Below are positions 8,667 to 18,861 of a stretch of 64,000 bases of DNA, in pieces. The notes under the pieces were generated by a model. It was given only the letters and a program-made list of their open reading frames with translations, did not search any database and was not told the DNA's origin. The position numbers and the translations under genes were made by a program. The stretch lies in assembly GCA_903832085.1 (NCBI GenBank), contig CAIKZZ010000040.1:1-64000 (forward strand). The letters run 5' to 3'. Numbering within the stretch: the first letter of the stretch is position 1; each line of letters begins with the position of its first letter. The stretch is from an uncultured Pseudomonadota bacterium. GTDB taxonomy: Bacteria; Pseudomonadota; Gammaproteobacteria; Steroidobacterales; Steroidobacteraceae.

Positions 8667-9761
8667 ATGAAATTCACAAGCGAACGCGAGCGGATCCTTG
8701 AACCCTTGCAAGCAATCATAGGCGTCGTTGAACGACGTCAAACGATGCCTGTACTGGCCAATGTCTTACTGAGCGTCAAAGGCGGACTACTGTCTGTTAC
8801 CGCAACGGATCTCGAAGTAGAGCTCGTTGCCACCACACAAGTGACCGGCAGCAGTGATGGCGATATCACAGTCCCTGGGCGCAAGTTTCTAGACATCGTC
8901 CGTGCTCTTGCCGACAAGGTAGTTGTTACTTTCAGCGTAACCGGTGACAAAGCGACCGTAAAAGCTGGGAAAAGCCGCTTTACCCTCACCACCCTCCCCG
9001 CGAGTGAATTTCCATCAATTGATGAGATTAATGCCCAACTCGCTTTTGACGTAGAGCAATCTGCCCTTAAGTCATTGATTGATAAGACACATTTTTCAAT
9101 GGCACAGCAAGATGTGCGGTATTACCTGAACGGAATGTTGTTGGAATCTGATGGGAAAATGCTGCGAACAGTCGCGACTGACGGCCATCGTCTGGCATTG
9201 TGCGAGATGGAACTCAAAACTAAGCCGGGTGTGCAGCAAGTGATCGTGCCCCGTAAAGGCATCTTAGAACTCCAGCGCCTATTGGGTAACGAAGGTACCG
9301 TTGCTGTACAAATTGGTAGCAATCACGTTCGCATCACGTTAGGCGACATTCGCTTCACTTCAAAGCTTATTGATGGACGTTTCCCGGAATACAACCGCGT
9401 CATACCCGCGAATCCGAACCGCATCGTCACGGCGGACCGCGAAGTGTTGCGCGCGGCCTTACACCGGACCGCGATCTTGTCTAACGAAAAATACCGCGGT
9501 ATCCGTTTAGCACTGCGGCAAAATATGCTGCTGCTGACCGCCCACAATCCAGAGCAGGAAGAGGCGGAAGAAGAAGTCGAAGTCAGTTATGCCGGTGAAG
9601 AGTTTGAAGTGGGCTTCAACGTGAATTACCTGCTCGACGCACTATCGGCTGTAGGCGGCGTGGAAGTCGAGCTGGGACTCACCGATGCCAATAGCAGTTG
9701 CTTGGTGCGAGCACCTGGTAACGCATCAGGACGCTATGTCGTGATGCCGATGCGTCTCTAG
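8667..9761 (+). CDS. dnaN: DNA polymerase III subunit beta (sliding clamp)
   Basis: The 364-residue clamp forms a ring dimer around DNA and tethers polymerase III and other partners. The sequence shows three repeated clamp domains and typical segments MPVLANVLL, TATDLEVEL, FPEYNRVIP and the terminal VVMPMRL that lines the partner-binding pocket. Length matches the family. The start ATG at 8667 is preceded by AAGGTGATGCG, a reasonable ribosome-binding region. It follows dnaA after the putative origin and precedes recF by nine bases, so dnaN-recF are probably co-transcribed. Confidence 0.98.
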   Translation: MKFTSERERILEPLQAIIGVVERRQTMPVLANVLLSVKGGLLSVTATDLEVELVATTQVTGSSDGDITVPGRKFLDIVRALADKVVVTFSVTGDKATVKAGKSRFTLTTLPASEFPSIDEINAQLAFDVEQSALKSLIDKTHFSMAQQDVRYYLNGMLLESDGKMLRTVATDGHRLALCEMELKTKPGVQQVIVPRKGILELQRLLGNEGTVAVQIGSNHVRITLGDIRFTSKLIDGRFPEYNRVIPANPNRIVTADREVLRAALHRTAILSNEKYRGIRLALRQNMLLLTAHNPEQEEAEEEVEVSYAGEEFEVGFNVNYLLDALSAVGGVEVELGLTDANSSCLVRAPGNASGRYVVMPMRL

Positions 9762-9770
9762 CCGAGGGCA

Positions 9771-10847
9771 ATGTCGCTTAAACGCCTAGAGATTGAGCAG
9801 TTTCGCTGCTTGCAACGGGTCGAGATCACGCTCGACCCGAGCTACAACCTGTTTTATGGAGCAAACGCTTCCGGCAAAACCAGTTTGCTGGAAGCACTAT
9901 TTTTGTTGGGTCGTGGTCGTTCGTTCCGGACGCGACGATTAGATCGGCTGGTGCGACACGGTGAAGCGGGATTCCGCATCGTGGGTTGGACTGAAGCAGC
10001 AGGGCACCAAACCGTGCTGGGTATAGGCGGAAGCCGTCGAGCCACAGAGATTCGTATTGGCGGGCAGGCCGCTGGCAGCGCCGCTGAGCTAGCAGCGCAT
10101 TTTCCGCCGCAAGTGATTGATCCTGAAGTACATAAATTATTAGAAGAGGGCCCGCATCGACGCCGACGGTTCTTGGATTGGGGAGTGTTTCACGTGGAAC
10201 ACACGTTTATGGACGTGTGGACCCGCTACCATCGCGCGTTGCGCCAGCGCAATGCGGCACTCAAACCGGGTTCATCCACTGCCGCTGTGCACGCGTGGAC
10301 ACCTGAACTGTTACTCACCGGCACGCAATTGGCCGAAATGCGCCGCGGCTACTTAGAGTTACTAGGCCCAGCATTGCGGGAGATTGGGCAGCAGCTGCTC
10401 CAGGACGAGGTGAGCTTGGCTTATCAAACCGGTTGGGCAGCTGAGGAAAGCTTTGAGAGTGCATTAGGAAAAAGTGCGGATCGAGACCGGCGTTACGCCG
10501 TCACGCACGTCGGCCCGCATCGTGCGGATGTCGTGGTGCGGGTGGGTGGGCAAGCTGCCAAGGATCGTGTATCACGCGGCCAGCAGAAGTTGTTGGCGGC
10601 TGCGCTAACGCTTGCTCAGCTCAGCGTGCAAGAGCAACGGCAGCCTGGACGTAGCGCATTGCTGTTGGATGACCCTGCCGCTGAATTGGATGTGGGCAAT
10701 CTAGAGCGTTTGTTGAGCGTGGTGCGAGGTTTACGGGTGCAGCTGTTTGTGACTGCGCTGAGCGCCGACCTGCCGGGTTTGGGTACACCGGGCGCATTGT
10801 TTCACGTGGAACATGGGCAGATTAGGCGACACAGCGCAGACAATTGA
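9771..10847 (+). CDS. recF: DNA replication and repair protein RecF
   Basis: RecF is an SMC-like ATPase that binds gapped DNA at stalled forks and, with RecO and RecR, loads RecA. The 358-residue product has Walker A GANASGKTS (30-38), an ABC signature VSRGQQK (277-283) and Walker B with D-loop in LLLDDPAAELD (about 297-308). The pentapeptide FHVEH occurs twice (residues 140-144 and 344-348). Both copies are encoded by an identical 16-base palindrome that matches parS, so the gene doubles as a carrier of centromere-like sites. The gene follows dnaN by nine bases, and gyrB comes 205 bases later with its own promoter. Confidence 0.97.
   Translation: MSLKRLEIEQFRCLQRVEITLDPSYNLFYGANASGKTSLLEALFLLGRGRSFRTRRLDRLVRHGEAGFRIVGWTEAAGHQTVLGIGGSRRATEIRIGGQAAGSAAELAAHFPPQVIDPEVHKLLEEGPHRRRRFLDWGVFHVEHTFMDVWTRYHRALRQRNAALKPGSSTAAVHAWTPELLLTGTQLAEMRRGYLELLGPALREIGQQLLQDEVSLAYQTGWAAEESFESALGKSADRDRRYAVTHVGPHRADVVVRVGGQAAKDRVSRGQQKLLAAALTLAQLSVQEQRQPGRSALLLDDPAAELDVGNLERLLSVVRGLRVQLFVTALSADLPGLGTPGALFHVEHGQIRRHSADN
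10186..10201. promoter_or_regulatory. parS: parS-like ParB binding site 1 (inside recF)
   Basis: The 16-mer TGTTTCACGTGGAACA is a near-perfect inverted repeat centred on CACGTG. It differs from the widely conserved bacterial parS TGTTTCACGTGAAACA at one position. It lies in the recF coding sequence and encodes FHVEH with its flanks. An identical copy lies about 600 bases downstream. parA and parB are not in this window. Confidence 0.75.
10798..10813. promoter_or_regulatory. parS: parS-like ParB binding site 2 (inside recF, near 3' end)
   Basis: This is a second exact copy of TGTTTCACGTGGAACA, 612 bases after the first and in the same reading frame, so it again encodes FHVEH. Two identical 16-base palindromes in one gene next to the origin are very unlikely by chance. 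Confidence 0.75.
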
Positions 10848-10883
10848 AGCGCGCAGACGGCGTACTTAAACAGGCCGAAAAAA

Positions 10884-10892
10884 TGTGCATAA
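10884..10892 (-). promoter_or_regulatory. DnaA box in recF-gyrB gap (perfect match)
   Basis: TGTGCATAA is identical to the box that follows dnaA and is the reverse complement of TTATGCACA. It lies 37 bases after recF and about 125 bases upstream of the gyrB -10 element. It may titrate DnaA or modulate gyrB, or be a remote part of the origin. Confidence 0.55.
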
Positions 10893-11007
10893 GTTTTAAA
10901 CGCACCCTGCAACAGCCATTGTAGGCGCGTGAGGTGAGGGCGCTTTAGACTCTGAAGCACTCTCACACGCAGGCTTAAAAATCAACACAATAGTTGCCTC
11001 ACACTAA

Positions 11008-13476
<2,469 letters not shown>

Positions 13477-13535
13477 GGCGGCGCATCGGCGCTGTTTTCG
13501 TTAACGACTTTAGACGCTGATGAGATGGGGTGTTT

Positions 13536-14237
13536 ATGATCGAGCTATTTTACTGGCCGACGCCAAACGGCCATAAGATCACGTTGTTTCTTGAAGAAAC
13601 AGCGACGCCCTACCGCATCACGTCGGTTGATATCGGCACAGGCGAGCAGTTCAAGCCAGAATTTTTGGCGTTTAGTCCGAACAACCGCATCCCAGCGATT
13701 ATTGATCACGCGCCCACCGATGGGGGAGAGCCCATCACTGTATTTGAGTCAGGCGCCATACTGGTCTACCTAGCTGATAAATACGGCGCGTTTTTGCCAA
13801 CGCCTGTGCGTGCACGCACCACAGTGCTCGAATGGTTGTATTGGCAGGTGGGCGGCTTAGGTCCGATGCTTGGGCAAAACCATCACTTTAATAAGTACGC
13901 GCCCATCGACGTGCCCTATGCCAAGGACCGGTATACGCGCGAGACCAATCGTTTATATGGCGTGCTCGATCGTCGCCTGCAGGGTAGGGCGTTCATTGCG
14001 GGAGCCGATTATTCCATCGCTGATATGGCGTGCTATCCATGGGTCGTGCAGCACCCCGTACAGAAGCAGAACCTCGATGACTTTCCGAACGTGAAGCGCT
14101 GGTTCTATACGATCGCTGCGCGGCCGGCCACTATCCAAGCGTATGCGAAAGCTGCGCCCTATCAGAGCCAAGCAGTGGTCAGCGACGAGCATAAAAAAAT
14201 ACTCTTTGGGCAGACCGCCGCGAATCTCAAATCCTAG
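13536..14237 (+). CDS. Glutathione S-transferase family protein (YfcG/Ure2-like)
   Basis: A 233-residue two-domain glutathione transferase. The N-terminal thioredoxin fold begins IELFYWPTPNGHKITLFLEE and contains the cis-proline segment NNRIPAI and the glutathione-binding GGEPITVFESGAIL. The all-helical C-terminal domain has YWQVGGLGPMLGQNHHF. This pattern matches the Nu-class/Ure2p-like enzymes such as E. coli YfcG and YghU, which act mainly as glutathione-dependent disulfide reductases. I use the ATG at 13536; a GTG at 13530 is also in frame. It is separated from gyrB by 59 bases and converges on the minus-strand catabolic block. A role in that pathway or in stress defence is possible but unproven. 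Confidence 0.88.
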   Translation: MIELFYWPTPNGHKITLFLEETATPYRITSVDIGTGEQFKPEFLAFSPNNRIPAIIDHAPTDGGEPITVFESGAILVYLADKYGAFLPTPVRARTTVLEWLYWQVGGLGPMLGQNHHFNKYAPIDVPYAKDRYTRETNRLYGVLDRRLQGRAFIAGADYSIADMACYPWVVQHPVQKQNLDDFPNVKRWFYTIAARPATIQAYAKAAPYQSQAVVSDEHKKILFGQTAANLKS

Positions 14238-14243
14238 GGCAGG

Positions 14244-14262
14244 GCGCGTGACTGCGCGCTTT
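14244..14262. terminator. Weak bidirectional hairpin between convergent genes
   Basis: GCGCG (14244-14248), loop TGACTG, CGCGC (14255-14259), followed by TTTAA, sits between the converging GST and NTF2-like genes. The stem is only five G/C pairs and the T-run is short. Confidence 0.3.
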
Positions 14263-14815
14263 AACCACCGTGGTACTGCTTCCACGTAGCTAGTGACTCA
14301 GGCCAGTCCGCGGCGCGATGCTCATCATAGGCCCGCATGCGCGTACTGATGCCCTCGCCAAATGCGTCTAGATACTCAGCCGTTGCGACGTAATAGAAGA
14401 ACGTGAGCAGCCGCTCTTCGAACTTCCATACGCCGTCATCGCGTCGATACTTGTCGTGGTAACGCATGGCAGCGAGCATTGGCTGACCTTTGCGCTGCAT
14501 CTCTGCGTGCGACAACACGAGTCCCGTGGCATGGTTTGGATCGGTGTCGCTGAAGGTTAAGAGCTTATCGTGTGACACATGATTGCTAGGCCCCAGCACC
14601 TTAAAGCGCCCACGGAATAACTCGGTAATAACGCGAAGCCCAGCGGCGTTCATCACTCCATCTTGTGACCGAATCACGCAATCATCAGTAAACAGCACCG
14701 GGAAGGCATCAAGATTGCGGTCATCCATGGCGACGCCATACCGGCCGATCAGCTCATGCAATGCTGCTCGATCCTCAAGTCGCTGAATGCGTGCTTCTAA
14801 AGAGTGTGTGGTCAT
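14261..14815 (-). CDS. NTF2-like / SnoaL-like protein
   Basis: The 184-residue product fits the nuclear transport factor 2-like fold of the SnoaL_4 type: a helical lead-in (LEARIQRLEDRAALHELIGRYGVAMDDRNLDAFPVLFTDDCVI), then strands with FEERLLTFFYY. Family members include steroid delta-isomerases, scytalone dehydratase-like enzymes and dioxygenase small subunits. The opening EDRAALHELIGRY plus the Asp around DDRNLD resemble uncharacterised hydratase/isomerase homologues from sterol- and aromatic-degrading bacteria. The ATG at 14815 overlaps the stop of the acyltransferase gene (ATGA), so the two are translated together. It is the last gene of the minus-strand catabolic block. Substrate unknown. 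Confidence 0.75.
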   Translation of the reverse strand: MTTHSLEARIQRLEDRAALHELIGRYGVAMDDRNLDAFPVLFTDDCVIRSQDGVMNAAGLRVITELFRGRFKVLGPSNHVSHDKLLTFSDTDPNHATGLVLSHAEMQRKGQPMLAAMRYHDKYRRDDGVWKFEERLLTFFYYVATAEYLDAFGEGISTRMRAYDEHRAADWPESLATWKQYHGG

Positions 14816-15519
14816 GCGCCGAGCTCCGCTACAGTGGTGTCGATCCAAAGACGCACCGCCTCATTCACGGCGCGTACATCTTTGTCCTTCGTCTCAATGG
14901 CAGGTCCAATAATGACACGGATGGTGCCGCGTTTTTTGATCCAACCCCGCTTCGCCCAATACTTGCCGGCATCGTGCGCCACCGGGATGATCAGCGCACC
15001 CGTTTCAACGGCAAGCAGCGCGCCGCTTGTGCCATATTTGCGGGTCTGGCCTACCGGCATGCGGGTTCCTTCTGGAAAGATTGTCACCCAGCGCCCACGA
15101 GCCAAGCGTGCGCGGCCCTGCGCCACGACCTGTTTGGCCGCTGCCATACCGGCGCCGCGGTTAATGGCGATGGGCTCCATGCAGCGGATGGCCCAGCCCA
15201 GCAGCGGAATCCAAGTGAGCTCGCGTTTCAGCACCCACACTTGTGGTGGGAAAATCGCCCCTTGAGCAATCGTCTCCCAAGCCGATGAGTGTTTCCACAT
15301 GGCAATGTGCGCACCCTTGGGAATGTTTTCACGCCCTTCAACAGTGTAATCGAGGCCGCACAGGAGCTTGAGAGCTGCCATTTCGACATTTGCCCACTGG
15401 CGGGCGATCCAGTAGCGCTTGAGGAAGGGCACCCAGCCAAACAGGAGCGTTACCAACGAATACAGTAACGTTGAGACGAATAAAAAGCCCGTGTAGATGA
15501 TGGACAGTAACAACTGCAT
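14812..15519 (-). CDS. 1-acyl-sn-glycerol-3-phosphate acyltransferase family protein (PlsC-like)
   Basis: The 235-residue protein has a hydrophobic N-terminal segment (about 1-32) and the two hallmark blocks of glycerolipid acyltransferases: KHSSAWET, where the catalytic His77 is followed after four residues by Glu82 instead of the usual Asp, and FPEGTR (148-153). Such enzymes place the second acyl chain on lysophosphatidic acid at the inner membrane. I chose the ATG at 15519 because it has AGGTG seven bases upstream; an in-frame TTG at 15534 would add five residues. It is coupled to the NTF2-like gene by ATGA overlap and lies 44 bases after the SDR gene. It may be a second plsC rather than the housekeeping copy. 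Confidence 0.85.
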   Translation of the reverse strand: MQLLLSIIYTGFLFVSTLLYSLVTLLFGWVPFLKRYWIARQWANVEMAALKLLCGLDYTVEGRENIPKGAHIAMWKHSSAWETIAQGAIFPPQVWVLKRELTWIPLLGWAIRCMEPIAINRGAGMAAAKQVVAQGRARLARGRWVTIFPEGTRMPVGQTRKYGTSGALLAVETGALIIPVAHDAGKYWAKRGWIKKRGTIRVIIGPAIETKDKDVRAVNEAVRLWIDTTVAELGA

Positions 15520-15563
15520 AGGCGCACCTGGCAAGCGGCGGGTAGCTCTAGCGGCGCTGCCGC

Positions 15564-16361
15564 CTAGGCGGGTTTCGCCGCAGCTTTAAGGGCTGCGTTG
15601 ATTTCAAACGGACTCGGATTACGTCGTAGGGTCAGACCACCATTGATCTGCAATACCTGTCCGGTCATAAAGCTCTCGTCACTCGCCAGCCACAGCGCAG
15701 CATTTGCCACATCGTGTGCGTCGCCAACGCGGCCCAGTGGATACTCTTTCAGGAAGGTCTCTTTAAGACCCGGCATGTTCAACTCTTTCTCCGTCATCGG
15801 CGTTTCGGTAATGCCAGGTGCAATGGAGTTGATACGTATCCCTTTGGCCCCAAACTCATTAGCAAAGCAGCGCACCAGCGCATCGCCAGACGCTTTGGTC
15901 GCGATGTAGGCTGCGTGGTGGTAAAGCAATGCATACACTGATGCCGATGAGATCGTGATGATGGAGCCGCCGCCGGTTTGCGACATGGCGCTGACGAAAG
16001 ACTGCAGAAAAAAGTAAGGGCCCTTAAATTGCAGAGCCGCCAATTGATCCAGCTGCTGCTCAGTGGTTGCTAGCAGCTTGGCCAGCAAACCCCAGCCGGT
16101 GCAGTTCACCGCCACATCAATGCGACCATATTTAGCAACCGCAAACGCGACCAGCGCATCGACCTCAGCTTTTTGGGTGATATCACACAGCGCGTGCGTG
16201 CCGTTGATTTCTTGAGCCAGAGCGGCCAGAGGTTCAGCTTTACGGCCTGCCACGACCACGGTGGCCCCTTCGGCTGCAAAGCGCCGTGCCATGACCTGGC
16301 CCATGTTATCGCGGCCCGCAGCGCCAACAATGACAGCAATTTTTCCAGTTAAACGCGCCAT
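15564..16361 (-). CDS. Short-chain dehydrogenase/reductase (SDR)
   Basis: A 265-residue classical SDR. The Rossmann fold opens with a slightly unusual glycine pattern, VGAAGRDNMGQ (12-22), in place of TGxxxGIG. It then shows the NC(T)G strand near residue 86, catalytic Ser138/139 (ISSAS), Tyr152 and Lys156 (YIATK), and the INSIAPGITETPM segment. Such enzymes interconvert alcohols and ketones with NAD(P)H. The AGR stretch after beta-2 suggests NADP preference, but this is weak evidence. It lies within the minus-strand block, 34 bases after a VOC protein gene, and could act after or before the PQQ dehydrogenase on the same carbon skeleton. Confidence 0.88.
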   Translation of the reverse strand: MARLTGKIAVIVGAAGRDNMGQVMARRFAAEGATVVVAGRKAEPLAALAQEINGTHALCDITQKAEVDALVAFAVAKYGRIDVAVNCTGWGLLAKLLATTEQQLDQLAALQFKGPYFFLQSFVSAMSQTGGGSIITISSASVYALLYHHAAYIATKASGDALVRCFANEFGAKGIRINSIAPGITETPMTEKELNMPGLKETFLKEYPLGRVGDAHDVANAALWLASDESFMTGQVLQINGGLTLRRNPSPFEINAALKAAAKPA

Positions 16362-16394
16362 GCCACAGTTCCTTTAAAAAACGAATTAGATAAG

Positions 16395-16910
16395 TTACGC
16401 GAGGCGCCGTAACGGATCGCTGCCATCCCAACCGGTGGCTTTGCGGCGCACAAACGCATAAAACTTTGCAAGATCGTCGCGCGCCTCGTAGACCTCCAGC
16501 ATGTGGCCTAACTCCTTGACGGTATCGACCATCGCGAACTCAACCCCCGTGATGGTGCACGCTTCCAGCGCAATCACGCGGCCCAGCGCGCGGTGTTGGT
16601 CGAGTGCCGTTGCATAGTTTGGGACGAACACTGCAACGTGATGTAAACCGGATTCTTGAGGCCCATACAGATCACGCAACGCCGATGGCGCATCATTGTG
16701 CTGGGTGATGAACTCCACCATCAGATCACCCGCTTGACCATACGCCGAACTATGATCAAACACCGTTTCGGTGCCCCGATAGCTCGCCCGTGCGAGCGCA
16801 ATGTGCTCCATCAAATAAAAGGGCCCCCAGCCAAAAGCCTCGGCAGCATGTAGTGCTGCCGAGGCCGGATCTGGTACGTGGTACGCCATTTGTACCGGCG
16901 CAAGCATCAC
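16395..16910 (-). CDS. VOC (glyoxalase/dioxygenase fold) protein A
   Basis: A 171-residue vicinal-oxygen-chelate protein with two beta-alpha-beta-beta-beta modules. The positions expected to bind a divalent metal are all filled: His11 (YHVPD), Glu66 (MVEFI), His90/91 (LHHVAV) and Glu139 (MLEVYE). The family includes glyoxalases, epimerases and extradiol dioxygenases; none of those can be singled out here. It ends with ATGWDGSDPLRR, a motif shared with the second VOC protein of this block (18862-19386), so the two are paralogues. The start is GTG at 16910 or ATG at 16907, overlapping or adjoining the stop of the PQQ dehydrogenase (TAGTGATG), which implies coupled translation. Confidence 0.8.
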   Translation of the reverse strand: MMLAPVQMAYHVPDPASAALHAAEAFGWGPFYLMEHIALARASYRGTETVFDHSSAYGQAGDLMVEFITQHNDAPSALRDLYGPQESGLHHVAVFVPNYATALDQHRALGRVIALEACTITGVEFAMVDTVKELGHMLEVYEARDDLAKFYAFVRRKATGWDGSDPLRRLA

Positions 16911-18859
16911 TATTTGCCGTCTACTGAGAAGGCGACCAGCAAGTTACCTGGCATGTGTGCATAGAGACCATAACCGGAATTCACGTAGACCATTCCGTTA
17001 TGAATCACAGGACCACCACCGCCGATGGAGCCGCCGTGTGCGTTGCCACCGCCGAGCGTGGGTAGAGCCGCCGATGTATCAAATTGCCAGAGCACTTTGC
17101 CGGTGTTTGACTCGTATGCACGTACCCGACCATCCATGTGGCCCGCAAACACAGCGCCTGGAATCGCGGCGATGGACGCCAGGATTCCGCTATCGCAAAA
17201 CGCACGACCTGCACAGATATCATCCGCTGCGGTCTGCCACAACAGTTTGCCGTCGGTAGGATTCAGCGCATACAAGCCAGGACGCGAGGGGCCTAGCGTC
17301 GCGTCGCGCTCAGCTTGTGAGGCATCCCCCGTGTTTGCCATATCCGAGATTGGCACGTACAGCCGCTGGCTATCAAAAGCCATACCGAACTGTACGCCAC
17401 CCTGAATAGAGCCACGGCCCACACGATTGGACCACAATGATCCTGTGTGGGTATCGGGGTCTATCGCCATCACGGTCCCGCTCTTCAAACCCACGAAGAT
17501 GCGATCACTGCCATCTTTGAGCTTGACCAGCATCGTGCCTGAGCCGATGTCAGCATCAGGGCCTGAATTTTCCGGACAGCTGTCAAGCCCGATCATGCAG
17601 CCGACGTTCCACGCATCGCCAGCAACTACCTGCCAGGACCATTTAACTGTACCGGTCTTAAGATCCAGGGCAACCACGGAGTTGGAGCGATCGTTCGCAG
17701 GGCCTGTGTAGTTATTGCCGGTACCGAAGTACAGGAGTCCGCGCTTCGCGTCGACCGTGGGCGTATTCCATACCGCAGCACCTGATGGCGCAAAAATCTT
17801 GGTGCCGACTTTGGTTGTGCCGACCTGTTTGGGAGTATCGCTGATGGTGTAGTACTTCCACGCGCGCTCACCAGTCACCGCATTTAGTGCAACGACCGAG
17901 CCGCGGAAGGTGCAGCACGGGTAGCTCGCGTTGGCAGTGGCTTCTTCCAGTGAGGACACTGCGACGTAAATCATGCCGTCGTGATACACAGGCGCGCCCG
18001 TCACGGTGGCGCTCGGATGATCATCGACCTTGTGGCGCCACAGCTCGCGCCCGGTGAGTGCATCGACCGCATATACACGCCCGATGATGTCACCAAAGTA
18101 TGCGACGTGGCTGGGGCCTTTGATGGCCGGGATCGTCACTGGGGTACGCACTTCCGCCGATGTCTCGAACGTCCAACGCTTGCAGCCTGTTTTTGCATCC
18201 AGCGCATAGACCACGCCGTTCTGGCTACCGAAGTACACAGCTCCAAACGCAAACGTGGGTCGTGAACGCGCACGCACAGCGCTTGGATATGCGAGCGCCC
18301 ATTTTACTTTTAGGCGAGGAATGTCAGCCGTCTTTAAATTGGCAACAGCTCCTGGAATAAAGTGACTATTACCCTCATCGAAACCCCAGCCCGAGATATC
18401 AGGCGCGTGGCTCACATCAAATTTAGAAGCACTCGCGGTGCACTGAGCAGGCCCTGGTGTTGCGGGGGCGCCGAATGCGCTGCCTGATAGGTACTCAGCA
18501 ACATGGCGTTTGTCGGCATCGGTGAGTCCGGCGGCTTGCTGTTGCATGATGCCAACCGAGAGCGCACGGTGGACGGACTCGGCTGACATCATCTCGATGA
18601 AGGTGCGTGATGGCGCTTTAGGCGCCTGTCCTTCGTGACAAGACTGGCAGCGGGCTTTGTAAATCCCCGCTCCCGGCATGGCTTCACGATCGACTCCTGC
18701 CTTGGAGGCATCCATGGCAGCTTGAAACTTGTCCAAGTCCTGTTCGGCGGCAGCTGGCGGCTGCGCGGCTGTGCTGACTGACTGCGGTACCACGGCTAGG
18801 GCCGCACCATTGATCAAAAAGCCGCTCATGACTAGAAAAGCGAGATGGATCTTTTTCAT
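16910..18859 (-). CDS. Cytochrome c-PQQ alcohol dehydrogenase, polyvinyl-alcohol-dehydrogenase-like
   Basis: The 649-residue protein has a cleavable signal peptide (residues 1-22). An N-terminal cytochrome c domain has heme motif CQSCH (71-75) and a likely Met ligand in GIMQQQ. A beta-propeller follows with repeated blades such as GRVYAVDALTGRELW, VVALDLKTGTVKW and LYALNPTDGKLLW. A vicinal cysteine pair, C315-C316 in YPCCTFRGS, matches the disulfide of PQQ dehydrogenases. This domain order (heme first) is that of polyvinyl alcohol dehydrogenase and relatives, which oxidise secondary alcohols in the periplasm and pass electrons to the heme. PQQ synthesis genes are not in the window. Two VOC genes flank it with almost no gaps. 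The natural substrate is unlikely to be polyvinyl alcohol itself; a hydrophobic alcohol is my inference. Confidence 0.88.
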   Translation of the reverse strand: MKKIHLAFLVMSGFLINGAALAVVPQSVSTAAQPPAAAEQDLDKFQAAMDASKAGVDREAMPGAGIYKARCQSCHEGQAPKAPSRTFIEMMSAESVHRALSVGIMQQQAAGLTDADKRHVAEYLSGSAFGAPATPGPAQCTASASKFDVSHAPDISGWGFDEGNSHFIPGAVANLKTADIPRLKVKWALAYPSAVRARSRPTFAFGAVYFGSQNGVVYALDAKTGCKRWTFETSAEVRTPVTIPAIKGPSHVAYFGDIIGRVYAVDALTGRELWRHKVDDHPSATVTGAPVYHDGMIYVAVSSLEEATANASYPCCTFRGSVVALNAVTGERAWKYYTISDTPKQVGTTKVGTKIFAPSGAAVWNTPTVDAKRGLLYFGTGNNYTGPANDRSNSVVALDLKTGTVKWSWQVVAGDAWNVGCMIGLDSCPENSGPDADIGSGTMLVKLKDGSDRIFVGLKSGTVMAIDPDTHTGSLWSNRVGRGSIQGGVQFGMAFDSQRLYVPISDMANTGDASQAERDATLGPSRPGLYALNPTDGKLLWQTAADDICAGRAFCDSGILASIAAIPGAVFAGHMDGRVRAYESNTGKVLWQFDTSAALPTLGGGNAHGGSIGGGGPVIHNGMVYVNSGYGLYAHMPGNLLVAFSVDGK

Positions 18860-18861
18860 CT

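Noticed and set aside
13585-13601. Palindrome TGTTTCTTGAAGAAACA inside the GST gene
   Set aside because: It encodes the conserved LFLEET stretch of the family, so coding constraint explains it; similarity to the 21647-21672 operator is partial.
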